Below, piece after piece: positions 43,496 to 55,371 of a DNA stretch of 64,000 nt. The notes below the pieces were generated by a model. That model did not search any database. It saw only the letters and a program-made list of their open reading frames with translations, and was not told the origin of the DNA. The stretch comes from Pegoplata infirma (lineage: Eukaryota; Arthropoda; Insecta; Diptera; Anthomyiidae): NCBI GenBank assembly GCA_963921195.1, contig OY992537.1, positions 20,420,642-20,484,641 of the forward strand, given 5' to 3'. Position numbers and translations under genes: made by a program. Positions within the stretch are counted from its first letter, which is position 1. Every line of letters starts with the position of its first letter.

Positions 43496-46186
43496 CACTC
43501 TAAAAAATCCTTGTAAAAATACTACTATGAAGTGGGTAATTTTTTATGTAAAATAACACACAACGCCTAAAATTGAGCACCAAGTGTTTAAAATTTTAGT
43601 TTACACACAAAAATTTGAATATTACGCACATTATATAGTATTTTGTGAATTTATAAATATTTTTATAAAATTATAAACACAAAAATTTTAAAATTACACA
43701 TTTAATGTTTATTGTAAACATTTAGTGTTTAATTTTTGATATTAAACATTAAATGCGTAATGTTCAACAATTTTAAAATTGTCAAAATAAAATAAAAAGA
43801 AAATTTTATCAGAAAATTTTGTTGTGCTCGCGTTAAATAACGCGAAAACCCAATAAAATAAAAAGAAATATAGTTAAAAAAAGTAAAAAATATTAACCAA
43901 TAGTTTCCAAATTAAAATGCAAAGTAAAATTTGTAAGAAGCTGATCCGATTGTTATAAATTCGTGATATTTAAGAAAAATAGTATACTGTTAATTGCATG
44001 TTTTTCTTAAAGATTTGCAATTATAAATCAGAAAGGTAAGTACCACAAATGACACAAATTATTCTTTACAAAAATGTCTGGATACAAGAATCTGAGAATA
44101 TTTTTTATAAGGAAAAAGGTTTTTCAGATTATGAGAATTTATCTACAAAAAAAAAATGTTTTAAATCCTCACCAGATTCTGGGAATATTTCAATAAAAGT
44201 TTTTAGATTCTTACAGATATATACAGATATACAGATATAAAATATTTCAGATTCTGCAAATTATTCTATAGAACAAATATTTCGGATTCTGAGAATTATT
44301 TTATATAAGAAATATTTAAGATTCTGAAAACTTTTCTATAGAAAAAATATCTCAGATTCTAAGAATTTTTTTATAGAAAAAAAATATCAGATTCTGAGAA
44401 ATATTTTATAAAAAAAAAAATATATCAGACTCGGAGAAATTTTCTATAGAAAAAAATATATCAGATTCTGAGAAATTTTCTATAGAAAAAATATATCAGA
44501 TTCTGTAAAATGTTCTATAGAAAAAATATATCAGATTCTGAGAAATTTTCTATAGAAAAAATGTATCAGATTCTAAGAATTTTTCTATAGAAAAAACAAA
44601 TCAGATTCTGAGAATTTTTCTATAGAAACAATATCTCAGATTCTAAGAATTTTCCTATAAAATTAATATCTCAAATTTTAAGAATTTTTCTATAGAAAAA
44701 ATATTTCAAATTCTTATATTTTGTCTATAGAATATATATCACAGATTCTTCTGTTTTGTCTATAGAAAAAATACATCAGATTCTGAGAATTTTTCTATAG
44801 AAAAATTCATTAGATACTGAGAATTTTTCTATAGAAAAACTTTATTAGATTCTGAGAATTTTTGTATATAAAAAAATATCTCAGATTTTAAGATTTTTTC
44901 TGAAGAAAAAATATTTTAGATCCAAGATTTATATCAGATTCTGAAAAATTTTTTATAGAAAAAATATATCAGATTCTGAGCAATTTTCTATAAAAAAATA
45001 AATCTAATTCAGTGAAATATTCTACAGAAAAAATATATCAGATTCTGAAAAATTTTTCTATAGAAAAAACAAATCAGATTCTTAGAATTTTTCTATAGAA
45101 TGAATATCTCAGATTCTAAGAATTTTTCTATAGAAAAAAAGTACCTCAGATTCTATAGCAAAATATCTCAAATTATTAGAGATTTTTTAAGGAAAAAATG
45201 TCTCAGGTTCTGACATGTTTTGTATAGAAATATTATCTTGGATTCTGAGAATTTTTCTATAGAAAAAATTTCTAAGATTCTGAGAATTGTCTATACAGAA
45301 ATTTCTCAGATTCTGAAAATATTCTCTTGTATAGTTTAAATATCAGAAATATCTCGTAAATAATGTGAAATTTTTTATACTTGCAGTTTAAGACAACAAT
45401 TAATGATTAGAAAAGTCCAACGAAAAAAATTGTTAAAAAAACAGAAGACTCATACTGCTCTAGAGAAGAAAGTACTAATGGGCGAAAAGGTGGATATAAT
45501 AGAACACCATATGCAAGTGGCTCATGTTTATTAACATTTAACATTTTATATCCTGCTGAAATCTGTCAGACGATGGATTTTATTTTTTAATCCTATCTCC
45601 AAAAACTTGAGGGACAAACAAATATTAATAATGTTCAAAAAATAAGTTCTTTAGTTAACCAAATTTTATCGTTTATATACTTATTGTAACGTGTTATTTT
45701 TCTTTTGTTATTGATCTTTTGTTTTTATTACGAATTTTATAAACACAAAAAAAAGTTGCATTTAAATTATAATTTACGAATATTATATTTAACTATTATA
45801 CAAAATTTCATTTTAGCTTAAATAAAAACTATAAAAATCATAAAAAATGCATTTTTGGTTTTACTTTTTTATAGGAATACAAATTTTTGCAGGTTGATAA
45901 AAATCAAACACTTTAAATGTAAAAGAAAACATTTAAGATTCAATTTTGAACATTTTAAATCTATTTTTGAGCACAAATAAGCTAAAATTAAACATTTTGT
46001 GTGTACTGCCAGAGAATTTTGAAAGCATTTAACTTTTTGGTTTACACACAAAATGTTTATTAGTTGTACACACTTTGTGTGCAAATGTTGAAATTTAAAC
46101 ACATTGAGTATTTTTACCCACTTTATTGTAGGAGAACAGTTACCTACAATAAAGTGGGTAAATTTCAACAAAAATTTATAAGAGTG
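43496..46186. mobile_element. 2.7 kb TIR element filled with a 35-bp array
   Basis: Ends CACTCTAAAAAATCC and inverted CACTCTTATAAATTTT flanked by TA (43494-43495, 46187-46188). Sub-terminal inverted sequence includes 'aagtgggtaa' near 43530 and 'ttacccactttattgtag' near 46115. The array is at 44060-45320. Frames at 44049 and 45869 (minus) are array or AT-rich products with no family. Confidence 0.8.
44060..45320. repeat. 35-bp tandem array, roughly 35 diverged copies
   Basis: The unit is about cagattctgagaatttttc plus tatagaaaaaatatct. Each unit contains the palindrome ttctatagaa. Copies differ by 5-20%, best preserved at 44460-44620. Confidence 0.9.
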
Positions 46187-46188
46187 TA

Positions 46189-46437
46189 GGCCAACTCACG
46201 TGTGTTGAGATAAAGTGGTATAACACAAATAAAATTATGTAGAAAAAAAAATATTGAAATGAATTGGTATATGTGTAAAAAAACATTCTGTGAACAACCC
46301 AAAAAAATTAAAAAATAAAAAAAATAAAACTCAATCTTGCAAAATTTATGTGTGGTCAGATTATTCATCTTGTTATTTTTTGTTGTAAAACATGGTTTTT
46401 AACAACAGATGAATTTTGTGATTTTGATGCTGTAGTA
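46189..46437. other. AT-rich DNA, no feature seen
   Basis: A short stretch between two TA-flanked elements with no supported gene. Confidence 0.4.
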
Positions 46438-46848
46438 CACAGAAAATAAAATCGTCAAATTTAAATCAACAAACTTCAATTGTAAATCAACCAAACATGA
46501 TTTCAACCAAACATTTAGTAAAAACGGCCGCTTGTTAGTTCATAATACAAAACTTCGATTTTGTTTTTAACAAATTCAGTCAAGTAATTTTATTTCAAAA
46601 TTTATTTACCATATCAATAAATTGTGTTAGTGTTTGTTAAATTTCTTTGTTGAAAAAAAAATTTATTTGTCAGATCAACAAATTGTGTTTGTCGAATTTC
46701 TTTGTTGAATACAAAAAAAAATTTTCAACAACCAAAATTTACAAACGTTTGCTGATATTACAAATTTCCGTATAGGAACACTTTCAGTGGAAAAATTAAT
46801 TCTATTTATAAATATGGGGTTCAGTATAACAATTCGTTTTTTTCTGTG
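46438..46848. mobile_element. MITE, CACAGAAAA ends, TA duplication
   Basis: Ends CACAGAAAATAAAATCG and inverted CACAGAAAAAAACGAA flanked by TA (46436-46437, 46849-46850). The interior has 'atcaacaaattgtgttagt' type duplicated words (46605-46700). Same ends as the MITE inside the LINE relic. Confidence 0.8.
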
Positions 46849-47104
46849 TATAAAGCAATTGTGTTCAATTCTATCGTTTCTATATGGGTAAAAATTCGAT
46901 GTTATTGTAAATTTTTTTTTTTTGCTATTGATTCTTTAATGACATGTTATAAAAAAATAAATCTTGCTCAATGATAAAGTGACGTTAATCTACATTAATC
47001 ATATAGCCAAGGTCAGTTTTTTTGTATTATTTTGTTGATTGGCCTGCCATAAGTCCTTTGTATTGTTTTTAAAAATCTTGAAAGGGCTCTGTGGTTATGT
47101 ATGT

Positions 47105-47212
47105 TAACAATAGGGTGGATCGATTTTTCGTTTTTTTCTATCTCGCTTAGCGAATGTGTTCGAACAGTTGCAATTTAGCATCAATATTAGCACAAAAATT
47201 ATTGGACCTATG
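47105..47212 (+). repeat. Direct repeat, left copy (AGGGTGGATCGATTTTTCG)
   Basis: 'aacaatagggtggatcgatt' to 'ttattggacctatg' is repeated at 50897-50998 with moderate divergence. The two flank the pair of CACAGTG-ended elements. It resembles the left part of the CTAGGGTGG family (62373). Confidence 0.65.
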
Positions 47213-48039
47213 CACAGTGGGTTGTCCCATAAACAAAATTCAAAAAGGAGGTGATGTTCTTAGAAATTGATGAAATTTATATATTTAATCGTTGTTTAGG
47301 TACCAAAAAAAACATTGGGATGCGGCAGATTAATATGTTGCATGATAATCTGCATTTCTGCATCGCTGCACAGAGGGGTGAAATGCATCCAAAGTGGCGA
47401 TTAATTCAATAGATGAACATTAACTTTCACAACCGTGTTTGGTACCAGGTTAAAGTAGATAAAATTCAATATCAATAATGGCAAAAAACAAAGTTCTAAG
47501 TTGTATACTTTATTTGCAGTGTGTGTTTAAAGTTCAATTACTTTTATTATTTTTGCGCGCATTGATTTAAAGTGAAAATTTTGATATTTCAAGTAATTAT
47601 ATTTTGTATAAAGACTTCTAAAATTGAAAGCTTCATAATGGATCAGTCTACTTTAGGTATTTGAGCATATAAAAAAAAATTTTTGGTTTAGATAAATGTT
47701 TTGGAAATATTAAAAAAAATAATAATAAAAATGCTCTAAAAATAGGGTATTTTTGATATAAATATTGAGTTTCAACAACTTTGTCTGTGAAAGAGTGAAA
47801 ATCCGCCATATGGTCTTTAAATATATGATTTCATCTAATAAATCCCTGAATGTCCGTTTGCGGTTTTTTGCGGTTTTTGACTTATCAATTTTTTTGTGAA
47901 AGAACTCCAGTTGCTAAAAATCTATTTGAAAAAAAAAGACTAAAAATCAAGTTGTTTTCATAATATTTTGTCCTTATATTCCGTATGGTAGTTGTAACTG
48001 CAGCTCATGAGTGTATTGTTTATAAGAGATGGGTGCGTG

Positions 48040-48295
48040 AGTTATTTTAAATCACGCACACGCACGCCCGCCCCCTTTTTGGGGCGTGGTTATAAAAAAA
48101 TATGTAATAATAATGCAATTGTATTACTTAAGTGCAAAAACCAATAAAAATTAATTTGCAATGATTAATCGCAAGGGTGAAAGTGCCCCCTACGTACCCC
48201 TCCGAGCCCCTATCAAAAATGCCCCCCAATTTTTTTTGTAGTTTTGTAACGTTTTGGATGGTATAGAAGATTCGGCACATCACTCTTACTTGTTG
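48040..48295 (+). mobile_element. DINE-like 3' portion
   Basis: 'cccccttttttggggcgtgg', 'ggtatagaagattcggcac' and 'cactcttacttgtt' follow the family order; the start is missing. Confidence 0.5.
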
Positions 48296-48556
48296 TGTTA
48301 AAATACTCTCAATTTCCATATTTTTGGTATTTTTTTGTTTTGTGAGAGATGAGTGCGTGAGTGATTTTGATGAAGATACACCATACATAACCTCATCAAC
48401 TAGACCTTAAATTATTCTGTTCTAATCCTTTAAAAATTTTCGTCTGTAAATTTTTGAGATAAATGTTCACATTAACTGAATTAAGTGATAAATAAAAACT
48501 TGATTAAAATTGAATTACTTAATACTAATAAGAATACATATTTTATTTTAAGTAGA

Positions 48557-48890
48557 TTTATTCTAGCTCGAGGTCATTATTTCATTTACCAACTAAAACT
48601 ATGATATTCTCATATTTTTTTTTTTTTTTTTGCTAAATAATCTTGACAATGGGATCTGACAAATCCCGAAACACGTGTCGATTAAGTCTTGAAAAAAATT
48701 ACCAACATAAATAAATTTAAAAACGGAAAAATTAATTTCTTGAAAATTATTCTATGAGAATATCATAGTTTTAATTAGTAAAGGAAATAATGACCTCGAG
48801 CTAGAATAAACCCACTCAAAACATAATATTTTAAAGGTCGAATAAAACTATTTTTATTTTTTAATAAAAATTAATCAGAATTTGAATACA
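48557..48890 (+). mobile_element. Inverted-repeat element with hammerhead-like centre
   Basis: Arms 48557-48614 and 48753-48810 pair over 58 bp (tttattctagctcgaggtca... inverted), closing on a hammerhead-like motif at 48641-48680. After the right arm comes 'aaaggtcgaataaaact' and 'aatcagaatttgaa', shared with the tandem units at 26535-27060. Internal arms, a central ribozyme-like motif and a tail make an unusual plan. No ORF. Confidence 0.7.
48641..48680 (+). ncRNA. Hammerhead ribozyme-like motif 3
   Basis: TTGACAA, T, stem GGGAT (48651-48655) with ATCCC (48663-48667), GAAA (48668-48671), then the palindrome acacgtgt. The core box is degenerate. It is the direct relative of motif 2. Confidence 0.35.
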
Positions 48891-49484
48891 TATTTTATTT
48901 ATTTTATATTTATTTACTTATTCTTTTGATGTCAAAGTTACAGCGAAAATTGTGAATTAGGCTTTTTCCGAAAAACAGAAAAAAAAGTTTAACAGATAAA
49001 AATATTTTCTCCAATCTTTCTTCTGAAATGCTGCGTTTTATTAAATTATGATTATCCATTAATAAAAAATTTGTAATCTTCTGTTTCGGGACTTTTTGAG
49101 ATAAATTTGTACATTAATGAGATTTAGTGAAAAACAAAAATCGAATTTTAAATTAAAATTATACTAATAAAAACACATACGATATATTTACTTTTTTAAG
49201 TTTTTAATAGCACATTAAGTTCGCTATAATGTGCCATTTTTTTTATAAATGTAAAGCTTTTTGTTCCAAAGTTACAGCAAAAATTGTGAAATAAGATATT
49301 ATATCCGAAAAACAATAAAGCGCCTAACAGGTTAAAAAAATTTTTTTTCCAATGTTTTTTTTTCGAAAATGCTGTGTTTTAATGTGTTTAAGATTACTCA
49401 TCAATAAAAAATTATAATATTTTAAAATTAGGTCTTCTATGTATTAATCGCCATTTTAGGTATCATCCACCCCACTGTGCGGCG

Positions 49485-50884
49485 CACAGTGAGACAGTCC
49501 TATAGTAACTGCGGCAAAAATTGGGTTTTGGCGTGTCGTCCCATTTGGATGAAATTTTCACAGTATATTAACAGATATATGAGTAACAATTCCCTGAAAT
49601 TTCAGCCTCATAACTTCATTACTTTTTGGTCTAGAGCAAGTCAAAGTTGAGGTGTGCCAAAGCGCTTGAAATATGTTAGTTCAATATGTAACATTCAAAA
49701 GCTTATTAAATAAAAAATACATAATAAATATAACTTTAAAGTATTTTTTTAATTAATTTGGTTGTTGTAGAATGAGTAGATGAAAAAATAAATTAAAAAA
49801 AAAAACACAAAAAAAATTTCTTAACAACAGAATTGTGGTGTAAAAATTGAACATTTTGCATTTTCAATGGACTAGGAAATATAGAGCAGCCCCTCGCCCT
49901 AGGTGAAGACTTATATCAAATGAAAGATTGAAGTCTCAGCTTTCATTTAAAGTAAAGGAACTATAGCAAAAGTTTGCAAAAGTACTTTAAACATACAAAA
50001 AAATACAAAAAAATACAAAAAATATGCAACGCGCACATTATGTCGCTCTACGTATGTTAGCATGCAATAGCATGTTATTTTTTTTAATTGTTTACACATA
50101 TTCCCTTATTGTTTATTATTATTTTATTTACATTATTCATTTGGTTGATAATTTTTTTGAAGGTCATTGACTTTGGGTTAGATAGTTGCATAATTTTTAA
50201 TTTAAATTGATATAGCAAGCTGTTGTTCTTATCGAAGTTGTGTTATGATCACTTTCTAATGTGGTTAGTTTAATTGTTATATATTGAATTTAGATGTTGC
50301 ATTATTTATTGGGTTAAGTAATAATGAGTGTTCTTGTAATGATCTCTTTTGATAAGAGATTAGCATTTCTCTAACATATTGAAAAAATTAGAACACCATG
50401 ATGATATTAAAAAATTATTGATAGAGTGAAAAAAAAAATTGTTCTTTTTTATTGCATTTCCATGGGAGGTGGGCGTAATAGTGGGCGTGTTATTGTTGTT
50501 TTTGCATGAAACATTTGAAATGATATAAATTACAGTAATATCAAATTTGAAGGTTGTACCTAAAATATTTTAGAAAATATGGCACTTTTTATGTTGGGGT
50601 TGTATGGGTGGTGGGGGTAAAAGTGGGCCAAAGTTCAAAATTTTTTCCGCTAATGTTGGTAACAATATAACATTCAAGTATACCAAAATTGAAAGTTATA
50701 CCTTAAGTATTACGGACAATACGGCATTTTACAAATTTCGATTGTATGGGAGGTGGGCGTAAAAGTGGGCGTATTTTCATAATTTTTTTTTCAAAAAACT
50801 GGAATTGTCTCAAAAGTAACCTGTGCAAAATTTCAGAGCTCTACAATGACTCCTTGTATTTAATGCCGGAGTTGTCTCACTGTG
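49485..50884. mobile_element. Non-autonomous Transib-like element, CGGCG duplication
   Basis: Ends CACAGTGAGACAG and inverted CACAGTGAGACAAC. CGGCG is directly repeated at 49480-49484 and 50885-50889. CACWRTG ends with a 5-bp CGNCG-type duplication are the known signature of Transib, the RAG1-related superfamily. The interior has 'gtgggcgtaatagtgggcg' words three times (about 50467, 50595, 50753). No transposase. Confidence 0.8.
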
Positions 50885-50896
50885 CGGCGTTGTGGT

Positions 50897-50998
50897 AAAC
50901 AATAAGGTGGAGCGATTTTTTGGCTCTTGTTTCGATTTCGCTTAGCGTATGTGTTGGCTTTTAGGGTCAATATTAGCACAAAATTTATTTGACCTATG
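50897..50998 (+). repeat. Direct repeat, right copy
   Basis: 'aaacaataaggtggagcgat' to 'atttgacctatg' matches 47105-47212. The following 'cggaaagttccgaacaaagt' links it to 62510-62530. Confidence 0.65.
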
Positions 50999-51428
50999 GG
51001 TTTCTTTTTGGACTGGATAATCGGAAAGTTCCGAACAAAGTGAAAAAGTGTCTGCATTTTTTTTTGTCCAAGACATCAAACTATGATAATGTTTTGCTGA
51101 AAATATTGGTGTACTTTCCAAAGAAAATTTTTTCTAAAAACAAAAATGTGCTCGATTCGGTAGTACTTTCTCACCTAATTTTTAAAAATTGATATCCTAT
51201 CAAAATTTAAGATTTTAAAATGATTTTCTTGTAATTATTGAACTAGTTATTTAATTGTAATAAGAAAAAAAAAATAAAATCGTAAACATCGAAAGAATAT
51301 CAAATTTTTAAAAATTATGTGAATGGTGAAAGAGTACTCCCGAATCGGTCACAATGTTATATTTATTTGTCATTCCATGACAAGAATAATTGCGATTTGA
51401 AGTATCGGTCGGTGACTCCATTAAGTTT
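50999..51428. repeat. Mixed repeat fragments
   Basis: 'aagttccgaacaaagtg' is from the CTAGGGTGG family. 51050-51180 echoes the A-rich DINE start ('aaatattggtgtactttcca'). 51340-51428 is a plus-strand DINE-like start ('gtcattccatgacaag', 'gtatcggtcggtgactccat'). No gene. Confidence 0.45.
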
Positions 51429-53770
51429 ATGGGGGTTTTCGTGTCAACTGACACAACTTTTGAAACCGATGTCTTTCGTTCGGGATGAAATTTGCACCAA
51501 GGTTAGTCATATTGGATAGTAGTTCAGGCACAATTTTTCAACGAGATCGGTCAAGGACTCTCTGAGTTAGAGGGGGTCGAAATTTGAAATTTTGGCCAAA
51601 GAGGTGTTTATTACGAGTGGGATAGTGCACGAGTTTTCGATTTAGAAACGCAAGAACCCACTATTTTGTGAGGTTCGTAAAAAAAATGCATGAGCCAAAA
51701 AATGGGGCAGGTCGGATAGGATCTAGGGGTCGCTCATCGGTTTCAAAGTTGGGTACACGTTGTTGGATTCGAAGGTGTGAAAATAATTAACATGGAATCG
51801 AAACAAGTAAATTCAGAACTCATAATATAAAGAATGATTTAAGCCACTACGTCACAGCTGAGACACCAAAATTGTTTGCACACTTCGGATTAACAACAAA
51901 TTTAATTGGTTCCGGTCAAACACTTGGAAAATTGTGAGGACTACCAGCAAGCGCTGAAAATATTACTTCAATTACATGTTTTCAACGACGCTGCCGAAAG
52001 AGGCGTAAAATTAATAGAGGACTATAACAATGTGTTGTGCAGTAATGGAGAGGAAAAAATATTACCCTAACAAAGTGGAAATACGGAAATACAAAAAGTA
52101 AGGGGCAACAATTATTGGGGGTCAGTCTGCATTTCCCGTTCCTAAGAGGCACATGGGAGCGGTAAGAGCTGATTTTATAAATAAAAATTATACAAAATAA
52201 AAAAATGTGTGGGGACCTCTTAAGGCTTAAAAATAAAGGGTAGGTTTGTTTGTGGAAAATGTTGGGGCTAAAAAAATATTGGGGGTCAGTATAAGATCTG
52301 ATTTTATAAAAAAATAGAAAATAATGTGTGAGGACCCACTTAAGGCATAAAAATAAAGGGCAGGTTTGTTTGGGGAAAATGTTGGGGCTGAAAAAAATAT
52401 TGGGGGTCAGTCATACATTTAAATTCTCTAGGGTCATCCCTGCGCCATTTAGAGCGGTGATTTTATAAAAATGTCATTTTGTGTGGGAGACCCCTTAGGA
52501 ATTGGAGATACGGAGTTAGCATGTTCAGATGAAATGTTGGGAGCTAAAATGGGGGTCGGTCTTACTAATGACTCCTCTAGGAAGCACCGTTGGACCGGTA
52601 GGAGCTGATTTAATAAAAAAATTAAGAAAAAATAAAAAAAAAATGTATGGGGACCACCCTAACGGTTGAAGATAGATATTTTTTCAACTCCAACATTTTC
52701 TTAGAATATACCTACCCTTTATTTTCAACTGTTAAGGGGGTGCCCATAACTAAAAAATAATGAGGGTTGGTCGTAACTTTTGCCTCTCTAGGAGGCACGG
52801 TAGGGGCGGTAGGAGCTGGTTTAAAAAAACAAATTTATAAAAAATAAAAGAAATGTATAGGGACCACCTTAAGGGTTAAAGAAAGATACATTGTAGGCAT
52901 GTTTGCAAAAAATGTTGGAATTAATAAAATAATGGAGGTCGGTCATAAATTTGGCCCCACTTACGGGTAAGTTAGAATGGTAGGATAAAATTTTTTAAAA
53001 ATGTTTTGTATGGGAGCCCCCTTAGGAAGTGGAAATAGGGGTAAGGTATGTTCAAGAAAAATGTTGGGGGCAGAAAATCGTCTCACATTGCACCCCTCCA
53101 GGGGCGTTTTAGGGGAGTTTTGGAGCTTTTTGAGGATTTTTACCTCTTTACGCCCAACTTTGACCCCGATGACGGGCCATATGGCCCCACTCCACCGCCC
53201 TCATTTTTTGGCTCGTGCTTTCATTTTCGAACCTATGGAAATTAGGGGGGTATCACGGATCGAAACCGAAAACTGGTTAGCTATCCCACGAAGAACCGTT
53301 TTTTGTGTTCCAAAGTTAAAAAAATATTTTTTTCATAGATATCCCACTCGCATCCCACTAAGCGACCCCATAGCTCTTAAAGGAAATCACCTAAGCTTTC
53401 TTTTGAATCAAAAAAAGGGCCCAATTTGAGGAAAAAGTCAAAAAAGTTTTGGATTTTTAAGAAAAAAAATCAAAAAAAAAATTTTTTTATTTTTTTTATA
53501 ATTTTTTTTCGAAAGACGGAAGAAATAGCTATCTAAACTATTTTGGACATATTTTGCTAAAAACAATAGGTAAAAAGTTACATGGATGAGAATATACACC
53601 TCTTTTGCCAAAATGTCAAATTTCGACCCCCTCTAACTCAGAGAGTTCTTGACCGATCTCGTTGAAAAATTCTGAACTACTATCCAATAGGACTAACCTT
53701 GGTGCAAATTTCATCCCGATCGGAAGACATCGGTTTCAAAAGTTGTGTCAGTTGACACGAAAGCCCCCAT
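51429..53770. mobile_element. 2.3 kb foldback, ATGGGGG(T/C)TTTCGTG ends
   Basis: Both ends read inward as ATGGGGG(T/C)TTTCGTGTCA, then matching arms of about 180 bp ('actgacacaacttttgaaac', 'tagagggggtcgaaattt'), with further pairing at 51630-51790 against 53140-53330. Inserted in a DINE-like fragment. The 142-codon frame at 53001-53429 spans subrepeats and right arm and has no recognisable domain. Confidence 0.8.
52090..53075 (+). repeat. About six diverged 130-160 bp tandem units in the foldback
   Basis: Each has '(a)attgggggtcagt', 'ggagcggtaagagctgattt', 'gtgtggggacc(c)cttaagg' and 'atgttggggctaaaaa'. The motifs 'gggtcggtc' and 'cttagg(gagtggagataggg)' link them to the interior of 33111-34644. 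Confidence 0.75.
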
Positions 53771-53990
53771 ATATAGATGGGATTTTGTAATATTAAAATG
53801 TTTTGTTTTTCATATATTATATTTTTTGAAATAGATCCCAGATGATGGTCAAAAAATTTGACCGAAATATTGAAAAATTAAACGAAAAAAAATAATAAAA
53901 ATAACTTTTCGGTTTTTCATTGTTTTTTTCTGACCTAAAGCCAAAATAAAAATAAATATTTTTTTTCTTTTTGTTCTTTCAACAACAAAT
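53771..53990 (+). mobile_element. Small repeat with hammerhead-like motif 4
   Basis: CAGATGA (53839-53845), T, stem GGTCAAA (53847-53853) with TTTGACC (53857-53863), GAAA (53864-53867), then 'tattgaaaaattaaacg'. The layout equals motif 1, with U4 of the core replaced by A. 'ttttcatatatta' before and 'ggtttttcattg' after are weakly complementary, as in 12650-12945. Confidence 0.45.
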
Positions 53991-53991
53991 T

Positions 53992-54680
53992 TTGAAAACA
54001 ATGTTTGAATGTCATTTTTTCCTTAGAGGGACACTAAAGTTTATAATGCCCTGTTAACGCTGTTAAAATTTCAGAGAGGTGTTTTTTCGTATTTTTGAGC
54101 AATAAATTTTCAAAGTTTGTTAGAGAGCCAAATATTTTATTTTTTTTCAAAATTGTGGCAAAAAATAAGACAGTTTTTTTGGAAACCGTAAGTTATACGA
54201 AAAAACTTTCTGTGACAACATTGTTGATAAAGTTATGGAGATTTCAAATTTAGAAACAAAAAAACATTTTTCAATTAAATTGAACAAACATTTTTTAAAA
54301 CAATATCGGAGTGTCCTTTTCTCCTGTCAAGGACATCATGGATTTCCAAAACCAATTTTTTTTATTAAAGTTTAGAATGTCCTTTTAACATTGTTAGAAT
54401 TTCAGGGAGGTATTTATTTCTTCGTGTTGTTGAGCAATAAATTTTTAAAGTTGGTGATAAAGCTAAATTTTTGATTTTCTGCCAAAATTTTCAAAAAAAT
54501 CAAATATTTGGCTATCTAACAAATTTTAAAAATTTATTGCTCAACAATGCGTAAAAACACCTCTCTGAAATTTTAACAGCGTTAAAAGAGCATTCTAAGC
54601 TTTAACTTAAAATTTTGATTTTGAAAATCCATGGAGTCCTTCCCAAGAAAAAAGGATCAAATGAAAAATATTTTTTTTTT
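53992..54680. repeat. Three-part repeat: two direct, one inverted
   Basis: 53992-54200 and 54290-54480 are direct copies ('aatttcagggaggt...gagcaataaatttt'). 54490-54680 is the inverted copy ('aatttattgctcaacaatgc', 'cctctctgaaattttaacag'). Probably a foldback relic. No ORF. Confidence 0.65.
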
Positions 54681-55371
54681 TATAACTATTGAACTGAAAA
54701 CCCCAGAGTCCTCAGTCTCATCCAAGAGAAATTTTTCAGGGTAAAGATGAAAAAAATGTTCGCAACCTTCTTTGACTAAATCTCAAATTCAAAGGCATTT
54801 TTCATTAATTTTTTTTTTTCTCCTTGAAAATTTCTCAGATTTTGAGACATATTGGGACAGTTGGAAAACTCAAAGCTTCTGAGAAATTTTTTATTAAAAA
54901 TAGTATCAGATTCAGAAATATGTTCGTCAAAATTGCAGTTTTAAATTCTGAAATCATTTAAAATATAAAAATAGTTCTGAACATTTTACCCAATAGGAAA
55001 ACTCTCAGATTCTGAACCAGTTTCACCTATTGAAAAAGTCTCAAATTCTGACAAATTTTTTTCCATAAAAAAAACACAGATAGAAAAATTCTCAGAGTCA
55101 GTGACATTATTGCTAAATTTATGTATATCATTAAAATTCGTTAACATTACTTTCACATATTTAAAATCAAATTTTAAAATCTAAATTCGCAATTGTTTAT
55201 CTCTCAAGCATATAAAAAATACCACAAAAAAAAAAAGAGAAAAATTAACATTTTTGCAACATTTTGATACGACATTTTTGATACATCAGTATGAAATACG
55301 AAAAAGCAAAAAATAATTACGCATCATCAACATTCTCTATCGATTACACTGTACAACACAAAAAAAAATTA
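54681..55371. other. Unassigned AT-rich DNA
   Basis: Words like 'tctcagattctgaa' (54840-55100) echo the 35-bp array of 43496-46186 but not in array. No gene seen. Confidence 0.4.

Larger units (their letters stand above)
47213..49479. mobile_element. CACAGTGGG-ended element, possible Transib relative
   Basis: Left CACAGTGGG at 47213 and inverted CACAGTGGG at 49471-49479 (CCCACTGTG). Flanks are ctatg and CGGCG, which do not match, so the ends may be from different elements. It encloses a DINE-like 3' end (48040-48295) and the inverted-repeat element at 48557-48890. No transposase seen. Confidence 0.45.

Noticed and set aside
53001..53429. 142-codon open frame
   Set aside because: It spans subrepeats and right arm of the foldback 51429-53770, with no family features and no start or promoter signal.
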